From: a virus
Reading direction: 5' to 3' (one strand)
Virus record (IMG/VR): IMGVR_UViG_3300046463_000343
Span: 1-44,500 of that record
DNA: 44,500 nucleotides
In this document: positions 28,494 through 34,686 of the stretch, one piece after another
Layout of the letters: every line of letters starts with the position of its first letter
Numbering within the stretch: position 1 is the first letter of the stretch
The notes under the pieces: model-generated
Databases searched by the model: none
What the model was told of the DNA's origin: nothing
What the model saw: only the letters and a program-made list of their open reading frames with translations
Made by a program: the position numbers and the translations under genes

Positions 28494-29740
28494 GCTGCCT
28501 GCTCCTCTTCTGCCTGCTGGAATGCTTCGATCATGTCCATGAGTGCCGCGTAGGCCTGCTGGGGGACGACGCCGTTCCCGCATGCCTTGAGCTGCTCGCT
28601 CCGGGTTAGCCCGATCTCCGGGGCTGTGAGCCATCCGTCGGGGAGGCCCATCATCCATTCTGTGAACCGTGCGCTCAGTCGCTCTGCCCCAGTGCGTCCA
28701 GTAGGCTCTGTTGGCCGGGGAGCTCGCCGGCCGGTGACCCGTTCCCAGCGTTCGATTGCTGCGGTGTAGTCGCCCCAATTCGTACTGACGCCGACGGGAG
28801 TGTCAGGTCCCCGCTGGATCCGCGCTGGTTCGGTCCGCCCTTCTCCCCATCCGATGCTTTCGGCGTCGGTAGCAGGCTGACTGCCGTCCGTAGGTTCGGT
28901 CCGCCTGTCTTGTTCGGGCCCGCGCCCGGTCCTGTTGTGTCCGAAGTCGTCGGCGTAGGCAGCATCAGTACGCGTGTATTTAGTGGCGGTGTGTTCCGTA
29001 GGAACTGGCTCGGTCCGCCGTTGTTCGCCCCGTCCTGCGTCGTCACCGTCGGCAGCAACAGGACCTCCGCCTCCGTGTCCCCATGCCTCAGCAGCCACTC
29101 GTGGCTCTTCGACCCCACCGGCCCGCAGCCCTTCCATGCCCTGGCTGTTGGCGTCCCCAGTATTGCGTCGTCGGGCGAGAACAAAGACCCTGAACCTTGC
29201 GTGGCAGGCTCCCACGTCGGCAGCCCGGAGACCACGCCATTCCGCATCGTACCCGAGGTCGGAAAGGTCTCCGAGAACACGTCCAAGTGCTCGCAAAACA
29301 GTCCCTCCGTCGCCGGTGTCTCCCATACATCCCGGGCACTGTTCCATATCGCTAGCGGCTTCGGCACTGTAGGCTCCTCGTACGTTTTCCCAGACAACCC
29401 ACTCGGGCTGCAGCTCGGCAATGGCTTCTCTCATCTGGACCCACAGGTTTGAGCGGGTCCCTTCATTCATGCCGCGGCGCTTGCCGGCGGCGGAAAGGTC
29501 CTGGCATGGGGTGCCGCCCGACACTATGGTTATGCGGCCGTGGCGGCGGCCGAGCCCGGCCCAGTCGATCTTCGTCATGTCCCCGTAGTTGGGGATGCCC
29601 GGGTATCGGTAGGCGAGGATCTTCGACGGGGCTGCATCGAATTCGCTGAACGCGGCGGTGCGGGCGTTGAATGCTGCCTCGACGGCCATGCCCAGCCCGT
29701 TGTAGCCGGCGCACAGCTCCAGTACCGTTGCCTCGCTCAT
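28490..29740 (-). CDS. C5-cytosine DNA methyltransferase
   Basis: 416 residues. Motif I ELCAGYNGLGMAVEA (8-22), motif IV GGTPCQDLS with catalytic Cys79, motif VI WENV (Glu118), motif VIII HARFRVFVLARR (180-191), and motifs IX-X RLSARFTEWMMG (354-365) and GNGVVPQQAY (388-397). It methylates carbon 5 of cytosine with S-adenosylmethionine. Between VIII and IX, where the target-recognition domain is expected, the sequence is Gly/Asp/Arg/Thr-rich and a second long frame overlaps it. 5-methylcytosine made here would be the substrate of the TET-like enzyme. Coupled to an HTH gene before and the helicase after. Confidence 0.88.
   Translation of the reverse strand: MSEATVLELCAGYNGLGMAVEAAFNARTAAFSEFDAAPSKILAYRYPGIPNYGDMTKIDWAGLGRRHGRITIVSGGTPCQDLSAAGKRRGMNEGTRSNLWVQMREAIAELQPEWVVWENVRGAYSAEAASDMEQCPGCMGDTGDGGTVLRALGRVLGDLSDLGYDAEWRGLRAADVGACHARFRVFVLARRRNTGDANSQGMEGLRAGGVEEPRVAAEAWGHGGGGPVAADGDDAGRGEQRRTEPVPTEHTATKYTRTDAAYADDFGHNRTGRGPEQDRRTEPTDGSQPATDAESIGWGEGRTEPARIQRGPDTPVGVSTNWGDYTAAIERWERVTGRRAPRPTEPTGRTGAERLSARFTEWMMGLPDGWLTAPEIGLTRSEQLKACGNGVVPQQAYAALMDMIEAFQQAEEEQAA
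28675..29421 (-). CDS. Second, overlapping reading frame inside the methyltransferase gene
   Basis: A 248-codon frame in +1 relative to the methyltransferase, opening with MPSCSPSGLSGKTYEEPTVP near 29421. It has family-like content: VWETPATEGLFCEHLDVFSE, SGTMRNGVVSGLPTWEP, and repeated LLPTP motifs (LLPTVTTQDG, MLPTPTTSD, LLPTPKASDGEKGGPNQRG). LPTP-repeat sequences of this kind are, to my memory, common in actinobacterial and phage proteins linked to C5 methyltransferases. In the sampled stretch 29041-29120 third positions are almost all G/C in this frame and mixed in the methyltransferase frame. It may be a real overprinted gene or reflect a constrained linker. No clear ribosome site was found. 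Confidence 0.45.
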   Translation of the reverse strand: MPSCSPSGLSGKTYEEPTVPKPLAIWNSARDVWETPATEGLFCEHLDVFSETFPTSGTMRNGVVSGLPTWEPATQGSGSLFSPDDAILGTPTARAWKGCGPVGSKSHEWLLRHGDTEAEVLLLPTVTTQDGANNGGPSQFLRNTPPLNTRVLMLPTPTTSDTTGPGAGPNKTGGPNLRTAVSLLPTPKASDGEKGGPNQRGSSGDLTLPSASVRIGATTPQQSNAGNGSPAGELPGQQSLLDALGQSD

Positions 29741-29964
29741 AGTCTCACTCTCAGTTTTCGTGTCAGTGCGCGGTGGTTGCCGCCTTGCCTGTAGGTCCAG
29801 CCCATGCCCGGGAACTCTTCCTTGAGTTTCTCGTGGCTGACGCCGGTGGTCCTGGTGGTCTCAGCGTAGCTTGCCCCGTCCGCGAGGAGCCGGCCGGCGG
29901 CCTCGATCTCCTCCGGGGTGGCCCGGGCCTTCTTCGGCCCGGGCGCCCATTTCTTCCCCTTCAC
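29737..29964 (-). CDS. Small helix-turn-helix protein, 75 residues
   Basis: Starts at GTG 29964: MKGKKWAPGPKKARATPEEI, then a helix-turn-helix (IEAAGRLLADGASYAETTRT, then TGVSHEKLKEEFPGMGW) and a basic end (HRALTRKLRVRL). The resolvase/Hin-like helix pair suggests DNA binding. Its stop overlaps the methyltransferase start, so it may regulate or assist that enzyme; this is inference from position. Confidence 0.68.
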   Translation of the reverse strand: MKGKKWAPGPKKARATPEEIEAAGRLLADGASYAETTRTTGVSHEKLKEEFPGMGWTYRQGGNHRALTRKLRVRL

Positions 29965-30425
29965 GGTTTCTCCTCGTAGACCCAGTGGCGGGCTGTCTCG
30001 TCCCATCCGGTGCAGTAGAGCGTGATGGGTGCGGACGGTTCGGGCAGTAATGCGTCGTCCTGGTACGCGAACACCATGCTCTCGACGGGTGCTGCCGGGA
30101 TCCGGAGCGGGGTGTGGGGTGCGCTCGTGAATCTGAGCTGGAGCCGGTCCCGGTAGGTGCCCCGAATCTCAAGGTCATGGACCTTGGGCTCCCAGTACAT
30201 CGCCCATGCCTCCGTGAACCTGGTGTGGTCCTCGCCTCGCTTCACCATGTGCGCGTCAATGGGGTTCAGCTCTGCCCCGTAGGTGTGAGCCATCTGCTGC
30301 AGCGTGTGGAAGAGCTTGCCGGCGATAGCCTCCATTGCGCCCGGCCGGAGAACTGTGCCCAGCGATACGTCGACCTGGGCGCCGAGCCGCTGGAGCGCGT
30401 ACACGGTCTCCATGCTGTGAATCAT
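29961..30425 (-). CDS. Hypothetical protein, 154 residues
   Basis: Starts MIHSMETVYALQRLGAQVDV at ATG 30425 with a GAGGAGGA site. The first half is helical (AMEAIAGKLFHTLQQMAHTY), the rest beta-rich (DLEIRGTYRDRLQLRFTSAP, then PITLYCTGWDETARHWVYEE). No family recognised. Confidence 0.75.
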   Translation of the reverse strand: MIHSMETVYALQRLGAQVDVSLGTVLRPGAMEAIAGKLFHTLQQMAHTYGAELNPIDAHMVKRGEDHTRFTEAWAMYWEPKVHDLEIRGTYRDRLQLRFTSAPHTPLRIPAAPVESMVFAYQDDALLPEPSAPITLYCTGWDETARHWVYEEKP

Positions 30426-30429
30426 GGCC

Positions 30430-30771
30430 CTAATCCTCCTCGAACGTGACGCCGTAGAATGCTTGGTCGGGGTGCTCCTCGATGATCTCCCGCGGCGGTA
30501 CCGTCCCGTCGATGGCGATCTCGTAGGAGCCGTCGGTGTACTGCTTGATGCGGACGCCGCAGCCGATCATGAGGCCCATGGCGCAGTGAATCTCGATGTC
30601 TGCTGCCTTGCGGAGCGCGTGCGCGTGCACGGCGTCACTGATGGCCTTACTGACTGCTTGGGCCTCCGGGCTCGGTTCGATCGTCTCGAACGTGAACGCT
30701 ACCTTGGCGGCCGGCGCCGCTGCTGCGCGGGCCCGTGCCTCGCGGTCGATGTGTTCCTGCAAACTGCACAT
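30430..30771 (-). CDS. Hypothetical protein, 113 residues
   Basis: Starts at ATG 30771 with GGAGGGG upstream: MCSLQEHIDREARARAAAAP, then AFTFETIEPSPEAQAVSKAI and a central segment (HCAMGLMIGCGVRIKQYTDG) ending in acidic residues. Mixed alpha/beta. Function unknown. Confidence 0.73.
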   Translation of the reverse strand: MCSLQEHIDREARARAAAAPAAKVAFTFETIEPSPEAQAVSKAISDAVHAHALRKAADIEIHCAMGLMIGCGVRIKQYTDGSYEIAIDGTVPPREIIEEHPDQAFYGVTFEED

Positions 30772-30851
30772 AGCTATCCCCTCCATTGCTTTGCACTTCG
30801 TTGTGGTTCCCCCAGACTATGGTGTCCGGGGTGGTGGCCGTGAGCCCGGCC

Positions 30852-31565
30852 TTAGTATGCGTAGCGGGCGCAGTCCCAGCATTCCGGGTCCCGCTTGAAC
30901 CGTCTGATTGCGGCCTCCGTGCCGTCGCGTTCCATGAGCGCGTACAATCCCCTGGCGATGTCGAGGGCCCGTTCCGCTATGCCCCGGTCGTACGGGACCA
31001 TGTACGGGATCCCCTCGAACGGTGTCTTGGCCGTCGTCGGGAAGAACATGACGCAGACGTTCCGGGCCGGGTAGCCTTCGTTCTCGTATCCGAGCCCGTA
31101 GAGGTGCGGCTGCACCTGGTAGTGCTGCTTGATTTTGCCCTTGCGGGCGTTGGTGATGGTGAAGTCTGAGCGGGGGAATTTCCAGTCGACGACTGTCTCC
31201 TCTTCGACGTCGTAGCAGTCCGCCGTGCCCCGGATCTGGAGGGGCCCGATGTCCCCCACATACACTTTTCGTTCCGGGATGTAGAGCTGCCGGCCCGCTT
31301 TTGTGTTGATGGCTTCGAGGATCCGCTCCATGCCTGCGTGCGACTGGGTGCCGACCCAGTTCGCCATGACCTCATTCTCGCGCCCGGCCTTCACGTTGGT
31401 CTGCGGGATCTCCATGAGCTCGCAGGCGAGGCAGTGATAGCACGGGTTCCCGAGCCCGCTGGGCCCGATCTGGCGTTGCAGTGTCCGGTCCGTGCCGTTG
31501 GCGTCGTCGACAATCATCTGCGCGAATTTGCGGGCGTACTGGTACCCGCCTGGCGGGAGTGCCAT
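30852..31565 (-). CDS. Cas4/RecB-like PD-(D/E)XK exonuclease with Fe-S cysteines
   Basis: 237 residues. An early cysteine cluster PCYHCLAC (Cys42, 45, 48) and late CWDC (Cys229, 232) are arranged as in Cas4/AddB-type Fe-S nucleases. The catalytic core reads IRGTADCYD (Asp116) and VVDWKFP (Asp127, Lys129), followed by HYQVQPHLYGLGYE, the usual QxxxY helix. It would resect double-strand ends to produce single strands for the Rad52-type protein encoded upstream. Start overlaps the WhiB stop (TAATG). Confidence 0.87.
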   Translation of the reverse strand: MALPPGGYQYARKFAQMIVDDANGTDRTLQRQIGPSGLGNPCYHCLACELMEIPQTNVKAGRENEVMANWVGTQSHAGMERILEAINTKAGRQLYIPERKVYVGDIGPLQIRGTADCYDVEEETVVDWKFPRSDFTITNARKGKIKQHYQVQPHLYGLGYENEGYPARNVCVMFFPTTAKTPFEGIPYMVPYDRGIAERALDIARGLYALMERDGTEAAIRRFKRDPECWDCARYAY

Positions 31566-31939
31566 TAGAAGAGTGCCGGCTCGAGCTCAGCCCGTTCCAC
31601 CTCCGCCCGGGCTGCTTCTTCGGCGCGGCGGTCGCGGGCCCGTGCTGCTTTCGCGGCGCGGCTGCGGCGCCCGAGGATGTCGTTCCTCTCGGCCTCGTCC
31701 GTGCCGCCCCACACTCCGTCGCGCTCGCGGGCGTCCAGTGCGTACATGAGGCAGAGTGCCTTGAGCGGGCAGGTGTTGCAGAGGTCTTTGGCGGCCTGAA
31801 TCTTCTGCTTGTTGTAGGACCAGAAGATTTCGGCGTCCGTCTGCGTGCACGGTGTCTGCTCTTCGGCGGCCCGGTTCAGGAAGTGCTTGAACATGCTCTC
31901 CGAGCCCTGCGGGATCCCGAGCGCTCCGATGGCGCTCAC
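31565..31939 (-). CDS. WhiB-like iron-sulphur transcription regulator
   Basis: 124 residues from GTG 31939 (GTGA overlap). Four cysteines Cys31, Cys54, Cys57 and Cys63 (LCNTCPLKALC) would hold a [4Fe-4S] cluster, followed by the WhiB signature DGVWGGT (74-80) and an Arg/Ala/Glu-rich basic helix. WhiB proteins occur only in actinobacteria and their phages and act with the main sigma factor at promoters. It could govern the AACCTAGGTT promoter set or alter host transcription; neither is shown by the sequence. Confidence 0.93.
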   Translation of the reverse strand: MSAIGALGIPQGSESMFKHFLNRAAEEQTPCTQTDAEIFWSYNKQKIQAAKDLCNTCPLKALCLMYALDARERDGVWGGTDEAERNDILGRRSRAAKAARARDRRAEEAARAEVERAELEPALF

Positions 31940-32217
31940 TTGCTGACCAGCTTGTTGATCTGTGCGCCGTTGACGAGCTCGTACTGTGCCGCGCCCCATG
32001 CCGTCCGGAGCATCCCCTGATGGCGGGATGTGGTGCCGGTGTACTTGTTTGCGTTGACGTAGCGCTTGCCGTCCGCCGTGGCGAGCCCGATCAGGACGCC
32101 GTAAGAGCGTACCTGGTAGGCGCCGGCGGTGGTGTCTGCCGTCATGCTGTTGCAAAGGAAATTTTCCTGTGCGGTGAGTCGTGCTGGTACTGCTGATTGC
32201 GTGACTTTGTAGGCCAT
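31936..32217 (-). CDS. Hypothetical protein, 93 residues
   Basis: MAYKVTQSAVPARLTAQENF, then YQVRSYGVLIGLATADGKRY and NKYTGTTSRHQGMLRTAWGA. A VRSYGxxI strand and a KYTGTTSRHQ motif recur in small phage proteins (DUF8033-like, by pattern). First gene behind promoter element G with ribosome site AGGGAGGGA. Role unknown. Confidence 0.75.
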   Translation of the reverse strand: MAYKVTQSAVPARLTAQENFLCNSMTADTTAGAYQVRSYGVLIGLATADGKRYVNANKYTGTTSRHQGMLRTAWGAAQYELVNGAQINKLVSK

Positions 32218-32266
32218 GACAATCCCTCCCTGGACTGGTGTTGGCCGGTTCCCCCCGGCTACCACA

Positions 32267-32283
32267 ATCATAACCTAGGTTTC
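32267..32283 (-). promoter_or_regulatory. Promoter/operator element G
   Basis: GAAACCTAGGTTATGAT preceded directly by a second partial copy (AAACCTA). -10 TATGAT at 32267-32272, predicted start 32260, then a GCCGG/CCGGC hairpin and a leader with AGGGAGGGA to ATG 32217. It should drive the WhiB-Cas4-methyltransferase-helicase operon. Confidence 0.75.
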
Positions 32284-32349
32284 TAGGTTTGGGTACCGTT
32301 TCTGGGGTTTTTCTTGGGAAAGTTTTTCGGGCCCGTCCCATGGCGTGCC

Positions 32350-32383
32350 GCTGCCCCGACGCATGGCTGAGCGCCGGGGCAGC
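32350..32383 (-). terminator. Hairpin after the HTH gene
   Basis: Arms GCTGCCCCG (32350-32358) and CGGGGCAGC (32375-32383), loop 16 bases, after the stop at 32403. The following A/T-rich stretch leads to promoter element G. Confidence 0.5.
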
Positions 32384-32402
32384 CCCCGTGTCCTGTCGGG
32401 CC

Positions 32403-32651
32403 CTAGCTGATGCGCTGGGCCCGCGGTGCGTTCTTGCTGCCGTCCCCATGGACTAGCCGGTACGCCGCCGTCGGGCTAATGCCCATGGCCCGCGCCAGTG
32501 CCGCGATCGGGACATGCTCCTCGAAGTGGTGCCGCTTTGCCGCAGCCTTCCGCTTCTCCCCGATGAGGGCCCGCTTCTTGGTCAGGTGGGTGATTTGCTG
32601 CGTGTAGCCTGCGATGTCTCGGAGGTCCGCTTCGGTCTCGGTGGTAGCCAT
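32403..32651 (-). CDS. Helix-turn-helix DNA-binding protein, 82 residues
   Basis: From ATG 32651, seven bases after TATGAT; an ATG further upstream in the same frame is possible. A charged N-terminal helix (QQITHLTKKRALIGEKRKAA) precedes HFEEHVPIAALARAMGISPTAAYRLVHGD, a classic helix-turn-helix of about 22 residues with AAYRLV as recognition helix. A transcription regulator of the early region is likely. It is followed by a GC-rich hairpin. Confidence 0.75.
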   Translation of the reverse strand: MATTETEADLRDIAGYTQQITHLTKKRALIGEKRKAAAKRHHFEEHVPIAALARAMGISPTAAYRLVHGDGSKNAPRAQRIS

Positions 32652-32659
32652 GCTCTTAA

Positions 32660-33001
32660 TCATATCCTTGGTTGCGTGAGCCATGGTCTCATGACTGCGT
32701 TGTGTTCTTCGGCGGTCCTCGCCCTGACCAGTCCGAGCTCGCGGGCGTCGGTCTCGTGCTCCGTCACCCATTTGTGGCATTCCCGGCACAGGCACAGGAT
32801 GTTGGCGCCGTCCGTGGGGTCTCCTCCCCTGGCGCGGGTGAGGATCTCGTGCATGTCGCTCCATGGCCGCGGGTCTCTCCGGTTGCCTACCGGGGTGAGG
32901 TGGCAGGCCTGGCAGCCGGCGCCGCGCTCGACAAGGAGCTCCCACTGCAGCCGCTTCCGCGTCACCCCGTTCTTCCGGGCCTTCGTGCTCTGTGCCCTCA
33001 C
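32660..33001 (-). CDS. HNH endonuclease
   Basis: 113 residues from GTG 33001 (GTGA overlap). CQACH, then DMHEILTRARGGDPTDGANI and LCRECHKWVTEH show the HNH metal finger: two CxxC-like pairs for structural zinc and His/Asn/His in the catalytic core. It may be a homing-type or packaging-associated nuclease; located after replication genes rather than near terminase, a mobile HNH gene is also possible. Confidence 0.85.
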   Translation of the reverse strand: MRAQSTKARKNGVTRKRLQWELLVERGAGCQACHLTPVGNRRDPRPWSDMHEILTRARGGDPTDGANILCLCRECHKWVTEHETDARELGLVRARTAEEHNAVMRPWLTQPRI

Positions 33002-33108
33002 GCGCCCGTCTCCCGCCCGCAACGCCTGCAGACCGCCATGGGTGCCGCCGTGGTGCTGCGGCGACTCCATGGCCCCCAGCGGTGCCCGGTCAGCCAGCAC
33101 CAGATCAT
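32998..33108 (-). CDS. Zinc-knuckle mini-protein, 36 residues
   Basis: MIWCWLTGHRWGPWSRRSTT, ending AVCRRCGRETGA. The HRW segment with a later CxxCG pair is a frequent tiny phage protein type. Starts (ATGA) and ends (GTGA) inside overlaps, which supports translation. Function unknown. Confidence 0.65.
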   Translation of the reverse strand: MIWCWLTGHRWGPWSRRSTTAAPMAVCRRCGRETGA

Positions 33109-33515
33109 TCCGGCACCCGGAACATGTTGCCGGCGCCGTCGCGGAGCTTCTGCAACCACGCCTTGGCCTGGGCTGCGGATGCCTCGACTTGCTCCTCGAA
33201 GTCCTCCGGCTTCGAGTACACCGTGGCCGGCGGTTCGATCATGCGCCGCGCCCGTTCCCGGGACTGCTCGATCTCCTGCGCCAGCTTCACGGCCTTGATC
33301 TGGCGTTTGAGTTCCCGCGGGTCCAGGTACGGGGCCTCGCCCCACACCGGCGGGACCTGCTCGTAGAACCTCTGGACGGCTGCCTTCGCCGTCGGCAGGT
33401 CCGTGCGCTGGATCGTCTCCAGCGACGCCCACGCGAGGACGTCCGCCTTCCCGATTGTCCGCCGGTCAAACGCTGCCATAAACGTCAGCAGCTCTGCGAC
33501 TTCCGAGTGGATCAC
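33105..33515 (-). CDS. Putative helicase-loader-type replication accessory protein
   Basis: 136 residues. Helical: ELLTFMAAFDRRTIGKADVL, AWASLETIQRTDLPTAKAAV and a long charged helix (LKRQIKAVKLAQEIEQSRER). Actinophages commonly place such a helical protein right after a winged-helix replication initiator; the call as loader-like rests on this position and layout, not on a diagnostic motif. Coupled to the initiator stop by ATGA. Confidence 0.55.
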   Translation of the reverse strand: MIHSEVAELLTFMAAFDRRTIGKADVLAWASLETIQRTDLPTAKAAVQRFYEQVPPVWGEAPYLDPRELKRQIKAVKLAQEIEQSRERARRMIEPPATVYSKPEDFEEQVEASAAQAKAWLQKLRDGAGNMFRVPE

Positions 33516-34492
33516 TGGCTCTCCTCCATCTTCCTAAATTCGTCCGCGAGGCTCATGCCCTGGGCCACGCGCTGGTCTGTGGTGCTCGCTGCCGGTGCCC
33601 GGCCTGCGGTGTTGATGATCCCGGCGAGGTACTGGGCCACGGTCTGCTGCGTGACCGCCCGGCCGGCGTTCCAAAGATCCCGGAACGCTGCCTGCACCTG
33701 GTTCGGGTGGTAGCCCTGCCCGGCCGCCCACGTGGTTATCTTCCGGAGGCCCATGTACGAGACTCCGTGGTTGGTGTCCTCGTAGGCCTGCTTCGCTACT
33801 GCCTCGATGGCTGCCGTCCGTGCGATCGCCCCGGATGTTTTGGCGGTGCCGATGGCGACAACGTTCGATGCCGGGATTCCCTCGATTGGCAGCTCGTCGG
33901 CGCTCCGGGCCGAAAGCTCGCTTTCGGCTGGTTCTAGTTCTTTGGTTGTAGTTAATTTGGTTCTTAGTTCTAGGCCCTTTTCAGGGCCTACGTGGGGCCC
34001 TGTTTGGGTCCTACGTGGGGCCCTATTTGGGTTGTACTGACTTTCCGGTAGTACCTGATTTGGTCCTACCGGAAACTCGGGGTTTTTGGTTTCCTGCGGT
34101 GCCGCCGGTTTTGCCGGCGCGGCGGCCGGTTTCGGCGCCCTGGTCTGCGGCTGCCGCGGGGCCTTCCGCACGGGTGTTTTCGTGATGATGTGGTAGTGAT
34201 TCGCGAGCCTCATGCCGGCGCCGCTGCGCCTCGTCACGACGACGGCGCCCATCTCTTCGAGCTCCCTCAGCGCGGGGTCCACGTTCTTTGCCAGCTTGTA
34301 TCCCATGGCCTCCGCGAGTACCTGCTTGCCCGGCCATGCGTTGAGTGTGGCGTTGTCCGCAAACCTCCGCAGGACCGCGTACAGCTTGACCGCGTTGGCG
34401 CTTGCGTCCAGCATCCAGATCGGGAGCATGATGAACGGCTCCCGTTCGACGCTGACGCTTGAGACGTCCTCGCCCTGGTCCTCGGTGCTCAT
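33512..34492 (-). CDS. Winged-helix replication initiator
   Basis: 326 residues from ATG 34492. Residues about 18-100 form a winged helix: FIMLPIWMLDASANAVKLYA, WPGKQVLAEAMGYKLAKNVD, ALRELEEMGAVVVTRR. A Pro/Thr-rich linker (about 110-215) is encoded by an unusual AT-rich, repeat-bearing stretch that looks like the replication origin. The C-terminal part (GLRKITTWAAGQGYHPNQVQ, AAFRDLWNAGRAVTQQTVAQ) resembles a helicase-recruiting domain. The arrangement parallels lambda O, where the origin lies inside the initiator gene. Start is coupled to a 16-codon upstream frame. Confidence 0.78.
   Translation of the reverse strand: MSTEDQGEDVSSVSVEREPFIMLPIWMLDASANAVKLYAVLRRFADNATLNAWPGKQVLAEAMGYKLAKNVDPALRELEEMGAVVVTRRSGAGMRLANHYHIITKTPVRKAPRQPQTRAPKPAAAPAKPAAPQETKNPEFPVGPNQVLPESQYNPNRAPRRTQTGPHVGPEKGLELRTKLTTTKELEPAESELSARSADELPIEGIPASNVVAIGTAKTSGAIARTAAIEAVAKQAYEDTNHGVSYMGLRKITTWAAGQGYHPNQVQAAFRDLWNAGRAVTQQTVAQYLAGIINTAGRAPAASTTDQRVAQGMSLADEFRKMEESQ
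33929..34080. other. Putative origin of replication inside the initiator gene
   Basis: An AT-rich stretch (about 33930-33972, with GTTAATTTGG) is followed by an 8-base inverted repeat (33971-33978/33983-33990), two head-to-tail 23-base repeats (33987-34009 and 34010-34032) and a 10-base inverted repeat (34042-34051/34066-34075). All lie within the linker region of the winged-helix initiator, as in lambda O. Confidence 0.6.
33987..34032. repeat. Tandem 23-base iterons
   Basis: Two contiguous copies starting CCTACGTGGGGCCCT, differing at one base (G/A in the 16th position). Likely initiator-binding sites. Confidence 0.7.
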
Positions 34493-34539
34493 CGCTGCCC
34501 GCCGTTTTGGGCGCGTGAAATTCCCCAGCTTGTGTTCAT
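34489..34539 (-). CDS. Possible 16-codon leader peptide of the initiator gene
   Basis: A frame MNTSWGISRAQNGGQR opens at ATG 34539 with GGGAAGAACAACC upstream and ends in TGA overlapping the ATG of the initiator (ATGA). The initiator has no strong ribosome site of its own, so its translation may depend on ribosomes finishing this frame. Evidence is arrangement only. Confidence 0.4.
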   Translation of the reverse strand: MNTSWGISRAQNGGQR

Positions 34540-34621
34540 GGTTGTTCTTCCCAGACTTTCCGCGGGTGAGACTGCCCGCGCTTCCCAGCTTCCCAGCCGC
34601 CTCTCCCTGCGGCCGGGGTGT

Positions 34622-34641
34622 GGCGGGCCTTTCGGCCCGCC
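34622..34641 (-). terminator. Hairpin after the Rad52-type gene
   Basis: Perfect 8-base arms GGCGGGCC/GGCCCGCC with a TTTC loop, in the 194-base gap 34493-34686 between the annealing-protein and initiator genes. No T-tract; may limit read-through to the initiator. Confidence 0.5.
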
Positions 34642-34686
34642 GTATCGCCCTCAATGTTGCCTTATGGTACTGCCCCCAGCGGGCTT

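Noticed and set aside
30810-30831. Short hairpin between the genes at 30771 and 30852
   Set aside because: 8-base stem with a wobble pair, no T-tract; too weak to call a terminator.
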